This document shows, piece after piece, positions 1-5,406 of a DNA stretch of 6,701 nucleotides. The position numbers were made by a program, and so were the translations under genes. Under the pieces are notes generated by a model. It saw only the letters and a program-made list of their open reading frames with translations. It ran no database searches and had not been told where the DNA came from. The DNA is taken from NCBI GenBank assembly GCA_002369495.1, contig DFFD01000050.1:19368-26068 (forward strand). Direction: 5' to 3'. Positions within the stretch are counted from its first letter, which is position 1. Every line of letters begins with the position of its first letter. This DNA is from Lachnospiraceae bacterium UBA3785 (GTDB lineage Bacteria > Bacillota > Clostridia > Lachnospirales > Lachnospiraceae).

Positions 1-60
1 GGCCTCCCAGGAACCGTCCCCAGCATAGGCGGCCTCCCAGGAACCGTCCCCAACCGTCCC
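1..60. repeat. GAACCGTCCC direct repeats upstream of cysK
   Basis: Two identical 21-base units (1-21 and 31-51) start with GGCCTCCCAG and end with GAACCGTCCCC. A 9-base spacer separates them, and a short third core, AACCGTCCC, follows at 52-60. The core is the right arm of the inverted-repeat family seen at 1974-2065, 3972-4150 and 5367-5467. Only right-arm copies are visible here, so the matching left arm, if present, lies before the window. The last copy ends one base before the cysK Shine-Dalgarno, so the repeats lie in its leader or at the end of the preceding gene. Confidence 0.85.
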
Positions 61-76
61 GAAAGGAGATATTATT

Positions 77-1009
77 ATGCCTGATATTAAGGAGAGTTTT
101 CTTGATCTGATTGGAAACACGCCGCTCCTTAGAGCGACGAACTACAGCAAAGCGGCCGGCGTCGCGGGAAATGCGATGCTCGCCAAGCTCGAATACCTGA
201 ACCCGGCGGGGTCGGTCAAGGACCGGGTCGCCTGGGGGATGATCCAGGACGCGGAGGAGAAGGGCATTTTAAAGCCCGGCGCGACGATCATCGAGCCGAC
301 GAGCGGCAACACGGGGATCGGCCTCGCGGCGGTGGCCGCGGCGAGAGGCTACCGGGCGATCCTGACGCTCCCGGAGACGATGAGCGAGGAGCGGCGGAAG
401 ATGCTTCAGGCCTACGGCGCGGAGCTCGCGCTGACCGACGGCGCAAAGGGGATGAAAGGCGCAATTGAGAAGGCTGAGGAACTCAAAAATGAAATCCCCG
501 GAGCCGTGATCCTCGGCCAGTTCGAGAACCCGGCGAACCCGGAGGCGCATTACCGGACCACCGGACCGGAGATCTGGGAGCAGACAGGGGGCCGGACGGA
601 TATATTTGTCGCGGGCGTCGGCACCGGCGGGACGCTCACAGGCACCGGCCGGTTCCTGAAAGAGAAGAACCCGGATGTGCAGATCGTCGCGGTGGAGCCG
701 GCGACGTCCCCGCTACTCACGAAGGGTTACGTGGGCGCGCACGGGCTGCAGGGGATCGGCGCGAATTTTGTGCCGGAGACGCTGGATACGGACATTTACG
801 ATGAGGTGCTCGCGATCACGGACGAGGAGGCCTATGCGGAGGCGCGGCGGTTTGCGGCTTCGGAGGGCATTTTCGTGGGGATCACGTCCGGCGCGGCGCT
901 CGCCGCGGGCCTCATCCTGGCTGCCCGGCCGGAAAATGCCGCCAAAAACATCGTTGTCCTGCTCCCGGATTCCGGCGACCGGTATCTTTCGACGAAGCTG
1001 TTTGCCTGA
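77..1009 (+). CDS. cysK: cysteine synthase A (O-acetylserine sulfhydrylase)
   Basis: PLP-dependent cytosolic enzyme that makes L-cysteine from O-acetyl-L-serine and sulfide, the last step of sulfate/sulfide assimilation. The 310 residues are the normal length for a CysK/CysM beta-family enzyme. The opening LIGNTPLL (11-18) is typical. Lys48 in NPAGSVKDR (42-50) is the expected Schiff-base lysine. TSGNTG (75-80) is the substrate-carboxylate loop and GTGGT (182-186) the PLP-phosphate loop. Ser271 in the GITSGA segment matches the residue that contacts the pyridine nitrogen. GIGANFVPE (226-234) and PDSGDRYLST near the C-terminus are also family signatures. The start is fixed by AAAGGAG at 62-68, eight bases before ATG. 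The next gene begins 11 bases after the stop, so the two are probably cotranscribed. No T-box or SAM riboswitch can be seen, but only 76 bases of leader are present. CysM is the main alternative; the overall sequence favours CysK. Confidence 0.96.
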   Translation: MPDIKESFLDLIGNTPLLRATNYSKAAGVAGNAMLAKLEYLNPAGSVKDRVAWGMIQDAEEKGILKPGATIIEPTSGNTGIGLAAVAAARGYRAILTLPETMSEERRKMLQAYGAELALTDGAKGMKGAIEKAEELKNEIPGAVILGQFENPANPEAHYRTTGPEIWEQTGGRTDIFVAGVGTGGTLTGTGRFLKEKNPDVQIVAVEPATSPLLTKGYVGAHGLQGIGANFVPETLDTDIYDEVLAITDEEAYAEARRFAASEGIFVGITSGAALAAGLILAARPENAAKNIVVLLPDSGDRYLSTKLFA

Positions 1010-1020
1010 GGCGGTATGTC

Positions 1021-1692
1021 ATGAATAAGAAAATGAAAATCGGCATGAGCATCGCCGCGATCCTTGTGCTGGCGGCCATCATTGTCCTGATTGTGCGGAT
1101 GGCGGGAGGCATTTCCGCGCCGAAAAATGACAGCGGAAAGGATGCTTCCCTGACATCCTCATTCGATTCATCGGCGGAGAGCGCGGACCCATCCGGCGAA
1201 ACGGACGCGTCCGGCCTGGAGAAGGGCGGCGAGGCGTCTTCGGCGGAGAGAATTTCCGGGGATGCTTCAAAGGCGGAAAATGCAGACCCCGCAGGAACCT
1301 CGGAGGGCGGATCCTCTTCCGGCGGTTCTGAAGGCCAGAGCGGCGGAAATTCGTCCGGCCAGGGCGGAAACGGCTCATCCGGCCAGACGCCGGCGCAGCA
1401 GGGCGGAACCGAGCCTCAGACGACGCCTGCACCGCAGGGCGGAAACACGCCCGAGACGACACCCGCGCAGCAGGGAGAAAATGAGCCTCAGGGCGGCTCC
1501 GCAGGGGAAGGCGGTCCCGTGGAGATGCCTGAGATCGAGATCCCGGCAGCGGAGGAGCCGGCCGGGGGCAATGAGAATCCCGCGCCTGAGCCGACGGCGG
1601 CACCTGAACCGACCGCGGCACCCGAGCAGACGTCTGAGCCCGGGATCACGGTGAGGGATGACGGCGCGATCGAGCTGCCGGAGGTGCCGTGA
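1021..1692 (+). CDS. membrane-anchored low-complexity extracytoplasmic protein
   Basis: I do not recognise this gene. The 223-residue product starts with a short basic stretch (MNKKMK) and one strongly hydrophobic helix at about residues 7-26. It has no cysteine, so it is not a lipoprotein, and no clear signal peptidase site, so the helix is best read as an anchor with the rest outside. Residues 30-208 are low complexity: Ser/Gly/Asp/Glu-rich first, then Gly/Ser/Gln-rich (about 91-125), then Pro/Thr/Gln repeats related to TPAQQGG (123-160), then an EPTAAP tandem (190-202). The C-terminus is non-repetitive, ITVRDDGAIELPEVP (209-223), and is echoed by VEMPEIEIP (167-175). This suggests a short terminal peptide on a flexible spacer. 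The only Shine-Dalgarno candidate, GAGGCGG (1008-1014), overlaps the cysK stop, so translation may be coupled to cysK. Its tie to cysteine synthesis is unclear. Confidence 0.75.
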   Translation: MNKKMKIGMSIAAILVLAAIIVLIVRMAGGISAPKNDSGKDASLTSSFDSSAESADPSGETDASGLEKGGEASSAERISGDASKAENADPAGTSEGGSSSGGSEGQSGGNSSGQGGNGSSGQTPAQQGGTEPQTTPAPQGGNTPETTPAQQGENEPQGGSAGEGGPVEMPEIEIPAAEEPAGGNENPAPEPTAAPEPTAAPEQTSEPGITVRDDGAIELPEVP

Positions 1693-1729
1693 GGGGGTTC
1701 ATTTTCAATTAGACGAAGGAGAATGTGTA

Positions 1730-1942
1730 ATGGGAAAGATTGAACGTATGGAAGACGCCGCCCGGGAGGGGCGGCAGGTGAGAGTGCGGTGCACGGACGG
1801 GATGGTTTATACCGGGAAGGCTGCGCTCTTTTCGGCGGAGGAGGAAGAGGAGGACGCGGAGGCGAGCTTCTGCGTGGAGGACCCGGAGGGTCCGGTATGC
1901 CTGCTGGATACCGAGATTGAGATACTTGAGGTCATTGTGTGA
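1730..1942 (+). CDS. small acidic beta-rich protein, possibly Sm/LSM- or SH3-like
   Basis: This is a 70-residue protein of unknown function. The start at 1730 (MGKIERMED) is chosen because AAGGAG (1716-1721) lies eight bases before it. The frame is open upstream to 1658, but that extension overlaps the preceding gene and has no ribosome binding site. Residues 12-70 alternate short hydrophobic strands with charged turns: VRVRCTDG, MVYTGKAALF, an acidic run AEEEEEDAEA, SFCVEDPEG and TEIEILEVIV. That pattern resembles a small five-stranded barrel such as an Sm/LSM or SH3-like fold, in which a D-G-turn then Y-x-G order is common. This is a visual impression, not a family assignment. It lies 37 bases after the previous stop and is the last gene before the large hairpin at 1974-2065, so it is probably the third gene of the cysK operon. 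Confidence 0.75.
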   Translation: MGKIERMEDAAREGRQVRVRCTDGMVYTGKAALFSAEEEEEDAEASFCVEDPEGPVCLLDTEIEILEVIV

Positions 1943-1973
1943 GGCCTTCGAGGAAGGTTTCCAAAAGACTGCA

Positions 1974-2065
1974 GGGACGGTTCCTTGGGGACGGTTCTTA
2001 GAAAAAATCAGCTCTCAAAAAAGAGAGCTGATTTTTTCAGAGAACCGTCCCTGGGAACCGTCCCC
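1974..2065. repeat. nested inverted repeat with GGGACGGTTC arms, locus A
   Basis: The left side carries two tandem left arms, GGGACGGTTCC (1974-1984) and GGGGACGGTTCT (1987-1998). The right side carries two right arms, AGAACCGTCCC (2041-2051) and GGAACCGTCCCC (2054-2065). Inner arms pair over 11 bp (1988-1998 with 2041-2051) and outer arms over 11 bp (1974-1984 with 2054-2064). With the 16-bp inner stem, almost the whole segment could fold into one long hairpin. The same outer arms recur at 4018-4074 and 5392-5453 around unrelated inner stems, so this belongs to a dispersed, REP-like repeat family. Confidence 0.9.
2001..2038. terminator. bidirectional intrinsic terminator between convergent genes
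   Basis: A perfect 16-bp stem (2001-2016 with 2023-2038) encloses a six-A loop. Each stem half has the core CAGCTCTC or its complement plus an A6 or T6 tract at the base, so each strand reads as a hairpin ending in a U-tract. It lies 58 bases after the stop of the small gene (1942) and 34 bases beyond the stop of the lipid kinase (2073), so it can end transcription from both sides. It is nested inside the GGGACGGTTC arms of locus A. Confidence 0.88.
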
Positions 2066-2072
2066 ATGGTTT

Positions 2073-3002
2073 TCATGCCATCAGCCGCAGCCGCCCCGGC
2101 AGGCAGGCCATCCGGACCTTGTCGGAGGTCCCGACGTACTCGCCGTCGGCGTGGACGACCATCGACGTGTCGGTGATGATCTCGATCGAGTCGAGGTCGG
2201 TGAAGTCGAAATACCGGAGAGATGTGTGCTTCCCCAGCACCAGGAGGGGGAGCACGTAGAGGGCTTTCCATTTCGCGAGATGGTGGGCCGTGATGAAGGA
2301 GAGCTTCCCGTCGGTGAAGGAGGCGTCCGGGGTCATCGGGACGCCGCCGCCCTCCCGGTGGACGTTCATCCCGGCGAGGAAGACCGTGCGGGAGAAGCTC
2401 CGGATGCGTCCGCCGGGAAGGCGGACTTTCATTTTGAACGGGCGCATCGAGAACCAGGTCTCGACGGTCAGGAGCAGGTAAATGAGGCTCCCGAGATTCA
2501 GCGCGTTCAGCCAGCGCTTCTGCTCGGAGGTCAGGGCCTTCTTGCAGACGATCGCGTCGAGCCCGAGGCCGGCGCTGATGCCGAAGACGTGGTTTTCATT
2601 TCCCGGAATGGAGACCGAACCGAGGTCCACCAGGCGGTCAGCGGTGCTCCTCAGGATCATCCTGAGCGCGGTCTCCGGCTTGTCCCTGAACCCGAGCCCG
2701 CGGACGAAATCGTTGCCGGAGCCCGACGGGATCACCGCGAAGCGGACGCGGGAGAAATCCCGGATCCCGTTCAGGACCTCGTTGATCGTGCCGTCGCCGC
2801 CGACCACGACGAGGTTGATCTCGCCGGTGCGGACCGCGGTGAGGGCGTCGGCGTAGCGGCGCGCGTCCCCGGGTTTTTCGGTGCGGAGGACCTCGTAATC
2901 GACATGTTCGGCGTTGAGGATGGATTTTAAGGATTCCCAGAGGCGGGCGGCACGGCCGCTTCCGCCGGCGGCGTTGACGATGAAATAATATTTTTCGGAC
3001 AT
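2073..3002 (-). CDS. diacylglycerol kinase family lipid kinase (DgkB/YegS/BmrU-like)
   Basis: Soluble or membrane-peripheral enzyme predicted to phosphorylate a lipid alcohol with ATP. In Gram-positive relatives the substrate is diacylglycerol, recycled to phosphatidic acid for phospholipid and lipoteichoic acid turnover. The 309 residues match the family length. Seen in order: N-terminal strand and glycine loop YFIVNAAGGSGRA (6-18); nucleotide-binding VVGGDGTINEVLNG (66-79) with the hallmark GGDGT at 68-72; IPSGSGNDFVRGLG (91-104); NVHREGGGVPMTPDASFTDG in the beta-sandwich half; and the conserved HADGE (284-288) near the C-terminus. The start has a modest GGGGGA ribosome binding site about six bases upstream and a well-placed promoter (3066-3038). 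It converges on the cysK operon and shares its terminator. The exact lipid substrate (diacylglycerol, undecaprenol, sphingoid base) cannot be read from the sequence. Confidence 0.93.
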   Translation of the reverse strand: MSEKYYFIVNAAGGSGRAARLWESLKSILNAEHVDYEVLRTEKPGDARRYADALTAVRTGEINLVVVGGDGTINEVLNGIRDFSRVRFAVIPSGSGNDFVRGLGFRDKPETALRMILRSTADRLVDLGSVSIPGNENHVFGISAGLGLDAIVCKKALTSEQKRWLNALNLGSLIYLLLTVETWFSMRPFKMKVRLPGGRIRSFSRTVFLAGMNVHREGGGVPMTPDASFTDGKLSFITAHHLAKWKALYVLPLLVLGKHTSLRYFDFTDLDSIEIITDTSMVVHADGEYVGTSDKVRMACLPGRLRLMA

Positions 3003-3037
3003 GGCTTTCCCCCGTGGAGAGCATTTTTTATGCGTTC

Positions 3038-3066
3038 ATTGTAGAGCGTTTCGGGGGAGAAGTAAA
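3038..3066 (-). promoter_or_regulatory. sigma-A-type promoter for the lipid kinase gene
   Basis: On the minus strand, TTTACT (3066-3061) and TACAAT (3043-3038) are separated by exactly 17 bases. That is a good match to TTGACA-N17-TATAAT (4/6 and 5/6). Transcription would start near 3031, giving a leader of about 30 bases before the ATG at 3002, with GGGGGA near 3013-3008 as the ribosome binding site. Confidence 0.6.
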
Positions 3067-3108
3067 GGGCGCATTTTCTATATGGGAATGGATTATGCGT
3101 CCCTTATA

Positions 3109-3127
3109 TGTTACACTGTATACAGTG
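3109..3127 (+). promoter_or_regulatory. palindromic operator over a possible extended -10 box
   Basis: CACTGTATACAGTG (3114-3127) is a perfect 14-bp palindrome. It overlaps TGTTACACT (3109-3117), which reads as an extended -10 box (TG-n-TACACT). No good -35 element is seen upstream. A dimeric helix-turn-helix regulator bound to the palindrome would block this promoter. The TGTATACA centre resembles operators of several GntR- and BlaI-type repressors, but no regulator gene lies in the window, so the regulator is unknown. The probable target is the gene starting at 3186. Confidence 0.45.
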
Positions 3128-3185
3128 ATTACTTCCATGCAGCGGCATCGCATCCGGTAAAATGCAGTTCTTACGGAGGTGTGAA

Positions 3186-3824
3186 ATGGGTCTTTTTGAC
3201 AAGGCGCTCAAGGATATGCTGAACAAGGCCGGCGAGACGATCGCGAAGGCACAGGAGTCGGAAGAGTTTGATTCCGCGATGAAGGAGGCGAAGAATCTCT
3301 TCGGAAACGCGAAGGACGCGCTGGGCAGTCTCGCGAAGAAGGGCGAGGAGGTGCTGGGCCAGTCGGACAAGCCGGCGGAAAATGCCTCGTACGTCCCCTA
3401 TGAGTTCTCGGACAAGCCGTCGTTTTTCCAGGGTTCCGACGAGCCGTCAGGGTTCACCTGGGGGCCCGTGAATTCGGACGAGCCGTCAGGGTTCTCCTGG
3501 GGGCCCGAGATGCCGGACGAGCCGAACCAGTTTAATTACGGGGGGCCGTGGCAGGCGTATTTTGCGGCTGTGTTCGCGGAATGCTTCCCGGATTACACGG
3601 TGATGCGCACGGATACGGAACGGGGCGCAATCTACACGTTCACGGCGGGCGGCCGGAAGGCGCTCTGCGCGGAGGTGATGGACGAGGGAAGCGAGGCGAA
3701 CAGCTTCCGGAAGAAGTGCCGGGCGGAGGGAACGCCCTATGTCCGGTTCTACTACAACCACGCGGGCTGGTGGAACACGAAGGAGTACGTGTACGTGCGC
3801 GTGCGGGAGGCACTGGAGCGCTGA
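3186..3824 (+). CDS. uncharacterised protein with 13-residue repeats and a GWWNT-containing C-terminal domain
   Basis: Function unknown; 212 residues from the chosen start. GGAGG (3175-3179) lies six bases before ATG 3186, which makes it a better start than the in-frame ATG at 3162, where no ribosome binding site is seen. Three parts are visible. Residues 1-57 are an amphipathic, Lys/Glu-rich helical region starting MGLFDKALKDML, which might contact membrane or self-associate. Residues 60-120 are a flexible linker with SDKPS/SDEPSGF units; two copies are 39 bases apart (3438 and 3477) and a third partial copy starts at 3516. Residues 122-212 form a compact domain with YTFTAGGRKALCAEVM, then TPYVRFYYNHAGWWNTKEY. 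The strand-helix-strand order with an acidic residue after a strand faintly recalls PD-(D/E)XK nuclease-like folds, but no complete catalytic set is visible. No signal peptide or membrane segment. It is probably monocistronic, with its own promoter region. Confidence 0.8.
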   Translation: MGLFDKALKDMLNKAGETIAKAQESEEFDSAMKEAKNLFGNAKDALGSLAKKGEEVLGQSDKPAENASYVPYEFSDKPSFFQGSDEPSGFTWGPVNSDEPSGFSWGPEMPDEPNQFNYGGPWQAYFAAVFAECFPDYTVMRTDTERGAIYTFTAGGRKALCAEVMDEGSEANSFRKKCRAEGTPYVRFYYNHAGWWNTKEYVYVRVREALER

Positions 3825-3971
3825 CATGAAACTGCCATGAGGAGCGGGAACGCGTTTGCGCCTGCGGCGGGTCCGGCACGGGCATGAGAACGGCTTCGCA
3901 GGCAGCCGCCCGTGTACGATCCGGTACATTCCGGAATTTCCGGAATTTAATGGTTTCCCGCTCTTTTATAT
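3825..3971. other. intergenic stretch without a convincing gene
   Basis: No open frame here has a plausible ribosome binding site or protein-like composition, and no tRNA-like or CRISPR structure is seen. The only regular element is a tandem 9-base repeat, TTCCGGAAT, at 3929-3937 and 3938-3946; each copy contains the palindrome TTCCGGAA. No good terminator was found after the gene ending at 3824, so its transcript could run on towards the RT. Confidence 0.55.
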
Positions 3972-4017
3972 GGGGACCCGGTTCCCCAAAACCCTGGGGA
4001 CGGTTCCCCAGCTGTCA

Positions 4018-4074
4018 GGGACGGTTCTTGTGGAGCGATTTTCAGACGAAAATCGCTCCGCCTAGAACCGTCCC
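4018..4074. repeat. nested hairpin with GGGACGGTTCT arms, locus B
   Basis: Outer arms GGGACGGTTCT (4018-4028) and AGAACCGTCCC (4064-4074) pair over 11 bp. An inner 11-bp stem, GGAGCGATTTT (4032-4042) with its complement (4049-4059), encloses the six-base sequence CAGACG. The plan equals loci A and C, but the inner stem sequence is unrelated and lacks a T-tract at its 3' base. It is therefore not a typical intrinsic terminator. Confidence 0.85.
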
Positions 4075-4150
4075 CCAGGTTTATGAAAACCGCTCCGCCT
4101 AGAACCGTCCCCCAGGTTTATGAAAACCGCTCCGCCTGGAACCGTCCCTG
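4049..4150 (+). repeat. 37-bp tandem repeat, about 2.75 copies
   Basis: Units start at 4049, 4086 and 4123. Each begins AAAA(T/C)CGCTCCGCCT, continues with (A/G)GAACCGTCCC and, in the two full units, ends with CCAGGTTTATG. The first unit is exactly the right half of the locus B hairpin, so the array looks like amplification of that half. A period of 37 changes the reading frame at each copy, which argues against a coding role. The third, partial copy ends at 4150, ten bases before the RT ribosome binding site. Confidence 0.92.
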
Positions 4151-4170
4151 CAGACAGATCGGAGGCCGTC

Positions 4171-5406
4171 ATGTCCCTTCTGAACCTCTTGACCCGGCCG
4201 GAGTGCTGGGAGAAATACTGCCGGTACAAGACCTCCCTGGCGTTCCCGGCGAGGGACGCCGCGGAGCTGCGCGCCTTCATCGACCGGCAGGAGTACCTCC
4301 CGGCGGCGGAGCGGATCCTCGCGGGGGGTGATTTTCCGCTCGCGGCCAAGCGGATCCTCATGAAGCAGGGCTCGGAGAAGAAGCGGACGGTCTACATCTA
4401 CCCGAAAAATGAAAACACCGTCTTAAAACTCCTGACCTGGCTCCTCATCCGGCACTACGACGGGCTTTTCGACGACAATCTCTACTCCTTCCGCGCCGGG
4501 AGAAGCGCGAAGGACGCGGTGAAGCGCTTCCGGAGCATGCCCGGCATCGGCCGGATGTATTCCTACAAGACGGACATCAGCAACTATTTTAATTCGATCC
4601 CCATGGAACAGTTCCTGCCGCTGCTTGAGAGTGCTCTCAGCGGCGATGAGGAGCTGTTTTCATTTTTCAAAAAGATCCTCACCGAGGAGCGCGTGCTCTT
4701 TGAGGGGTGTGAGATCCGGGAGCAGAAGGGGATCATGGCGGGGTGCCCGCTGGCGTCATTTTTCGCCAATCTCTACCTGAGGGAGCTGGATCATGCGTTC
4801 GCGGAGCGGAATATCCCCTACGCGCGCTACTCGGACGATATCATCGTCTTTGCGGAGTCGCGGGAGGAGCGGGATCGGTACGCGGCGGAGATCCGGAACT
4901 TTCTTGCCGGGCGGGGGCTTGCCGTGAACCCCGCGAAGGAGGTGTTCGGCGGGCCGGAGGACGGGTTTGTATTTCTTGGATTTCTGGTGAAGAACGGTGA
5001 GACGGACATCGCGCCGGCTTCGGTGATGAAGCTCAAGAAGAAAATGAGAAGAAAGGTAAGAGCCCTGCTCCGCTGGCGGCTCCGAAACGGGATCGAGGGG
5101 GAGAAGGCGGCGCGGGCGTTCATACGGATCTTCAACCGGAAGCTGCTGGAGAGCTCCTTTGACCGGGACCTTTCCTGGAGCGGCTGGTTCTTCTCGATGA
5201 TCACGACGACGGAGAGCCTCCATGAGATCGATCTCTACGCGCAGGACTGCCTCCGGTATCTTGTGAGCGGGCGGCGCACGAAGGCCCGGTTCAATGTGCG
5301 GTATGAGGATCTGAAAGCGCTGGGGTATCGGAGTCTGGTGCATGCGTATTATGATTATGAAAACCCGGGGACGTCGAAAACCCGGTTCCCAGGGACGGTT
5401 CTCTGA
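4171..5406 (+). CDS. stand-alone reverse transcriptase (RNA-directed DNA polymerase)
   Basis: Predicted to copy RNA into DNA; template unknown. The 411 residues start at ATG 4171, chosen because GGAGG (4161-4165) lies five bases upstream. The open frame to 4120 runs only through repeat DNA. RT motifs in order: VYIYPKNENT (fingers), YSFRAGRSAKDAV (105-117), YKTDISNYFNSIP (132-144) with catalytic Asp135, QKGIMAGCPLASFFANLYL (185-203), YARYSDDIIVF (217-227) with YSDD and the Asp222/Asp223 pair, NPAKE (253-257) and FVFLGF (266-271). A basic thumb-like region follows (KLKKKMRRKVR), ending in LGYRSLVHAYY. No En/HNH nuclease domain, no DGR template/variable repeats and no retron-type VTG signature are seen. 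Overall it looks like the group II-intron-like or unclassified bacterial RTs. The last about 14 residues, including PGTVL and the stop, are encoded by repeat DNA. Base composition resembles the neighbours. Confidence 0.92.
   Translation: MSLLNLLTRPECWEKYCRYKTSLAFPARDAAELRAFIDRQEYLPAAERILAGGDFPLAAKRILMKQGSEKKRTVYIYPKNENTVLKLLTWLLIRHYDGLFDDNLYSFRAGRSAKDAVKRFRSMPGIGRMYSYKTDISNYFNSIPMEQFLPLLESALSGDEELFSFFKKILTEERVLFEGCEIREQKGIMAGCPLASFFANLYLRELDHAFAERNIPYARYSDDIIVFAESREERDRYAAEIRNFLAGRGLAVNPAKEVFGGPEDGFVFLGFLVKNGETDIAPASVMKLKKKMRRKVRALLRWRLRNGIEGEKAARAFIRIFNRKLLESSFDRDLSWSGWFFSMITTTESLHEIDLYAQDCLRYLVSGRRTKARFNVRYEDLKALGYRSLVHAYYDYENPGTSKTRFPGTVL

Larger units (their letters stand above)
3972..4150. 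repeat. GGGACGGTTC repeat array upstream of the reverse transcriptase
   Basis: Six copies of the core, one of them degenerate, are packed into about 180 bases. In left-arm orientation: a variant GGGGACCCGGTTCCCC (3972-3987), GGGGACGGTTCCCC (3996-4009) and GGGACGGTTCT (4018-4028). In right-arm orientation: AGAACCGTCCC at 4064-4074 and 4101-4111, and GGAACCGTCCC at 4138-4148. The change of orientation falls at the hairpin 4018-4074. The array ends 10 bases before the Shine-Dalgarno of the RT gene and would form most of its leader if transcription starts upstream. Confidence 0.9.

Noticed and set aside
1079..1621. Arg/Pro-rich minus-strand open frame
   Set aside because: Antisense shadow of the low-complexity membrane-anchored protein; no ribosome binding site and no recognisable domain.
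1658..1729. Upstream start for the small acidic protein
   Set aside because: It overlaps the previous gene and has no ribosome binding site; the ATG at 1730 has AAGGAG eight bases before it.
1917..2930. Long + strand open frame opposite the lipid kinase
   Set aside because: It is the shadow of the kinase gene: composition is biased to Asp/Glu/Arg/Pro, there is no ribosome binding site, and the kinase motifs on the other strand are unambiguous.
3825..3960. tRNA or other small RNA gene
   Set aside because: No cloverleaf-compatible stems, no T-loop GTTCRAAT-type sequence and no convincing promoter/terminator pair.
4018..4076. Group II intron domain V-like hairpin
   Set aside because: ACGGTTCT and GAGC pieces occur, but in the wrong order: GTTC comes before GAGC and is not paired with it. 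The GAAA loop context is absent, and no exon-binding or 5' GTGYG boundary was seen.
4049..4150. CRISPR array
   Set aside because: The 37-bp units are directly tandem with no unique spacers, and no cas gene is present.
4120..4170. Upstream start for the RT
   Set aside because: These codons (MKTAPPGTVPA...) are translated repeat DNA without a ribosome binding site; ATG 4171 has GGAGG at a good distance.
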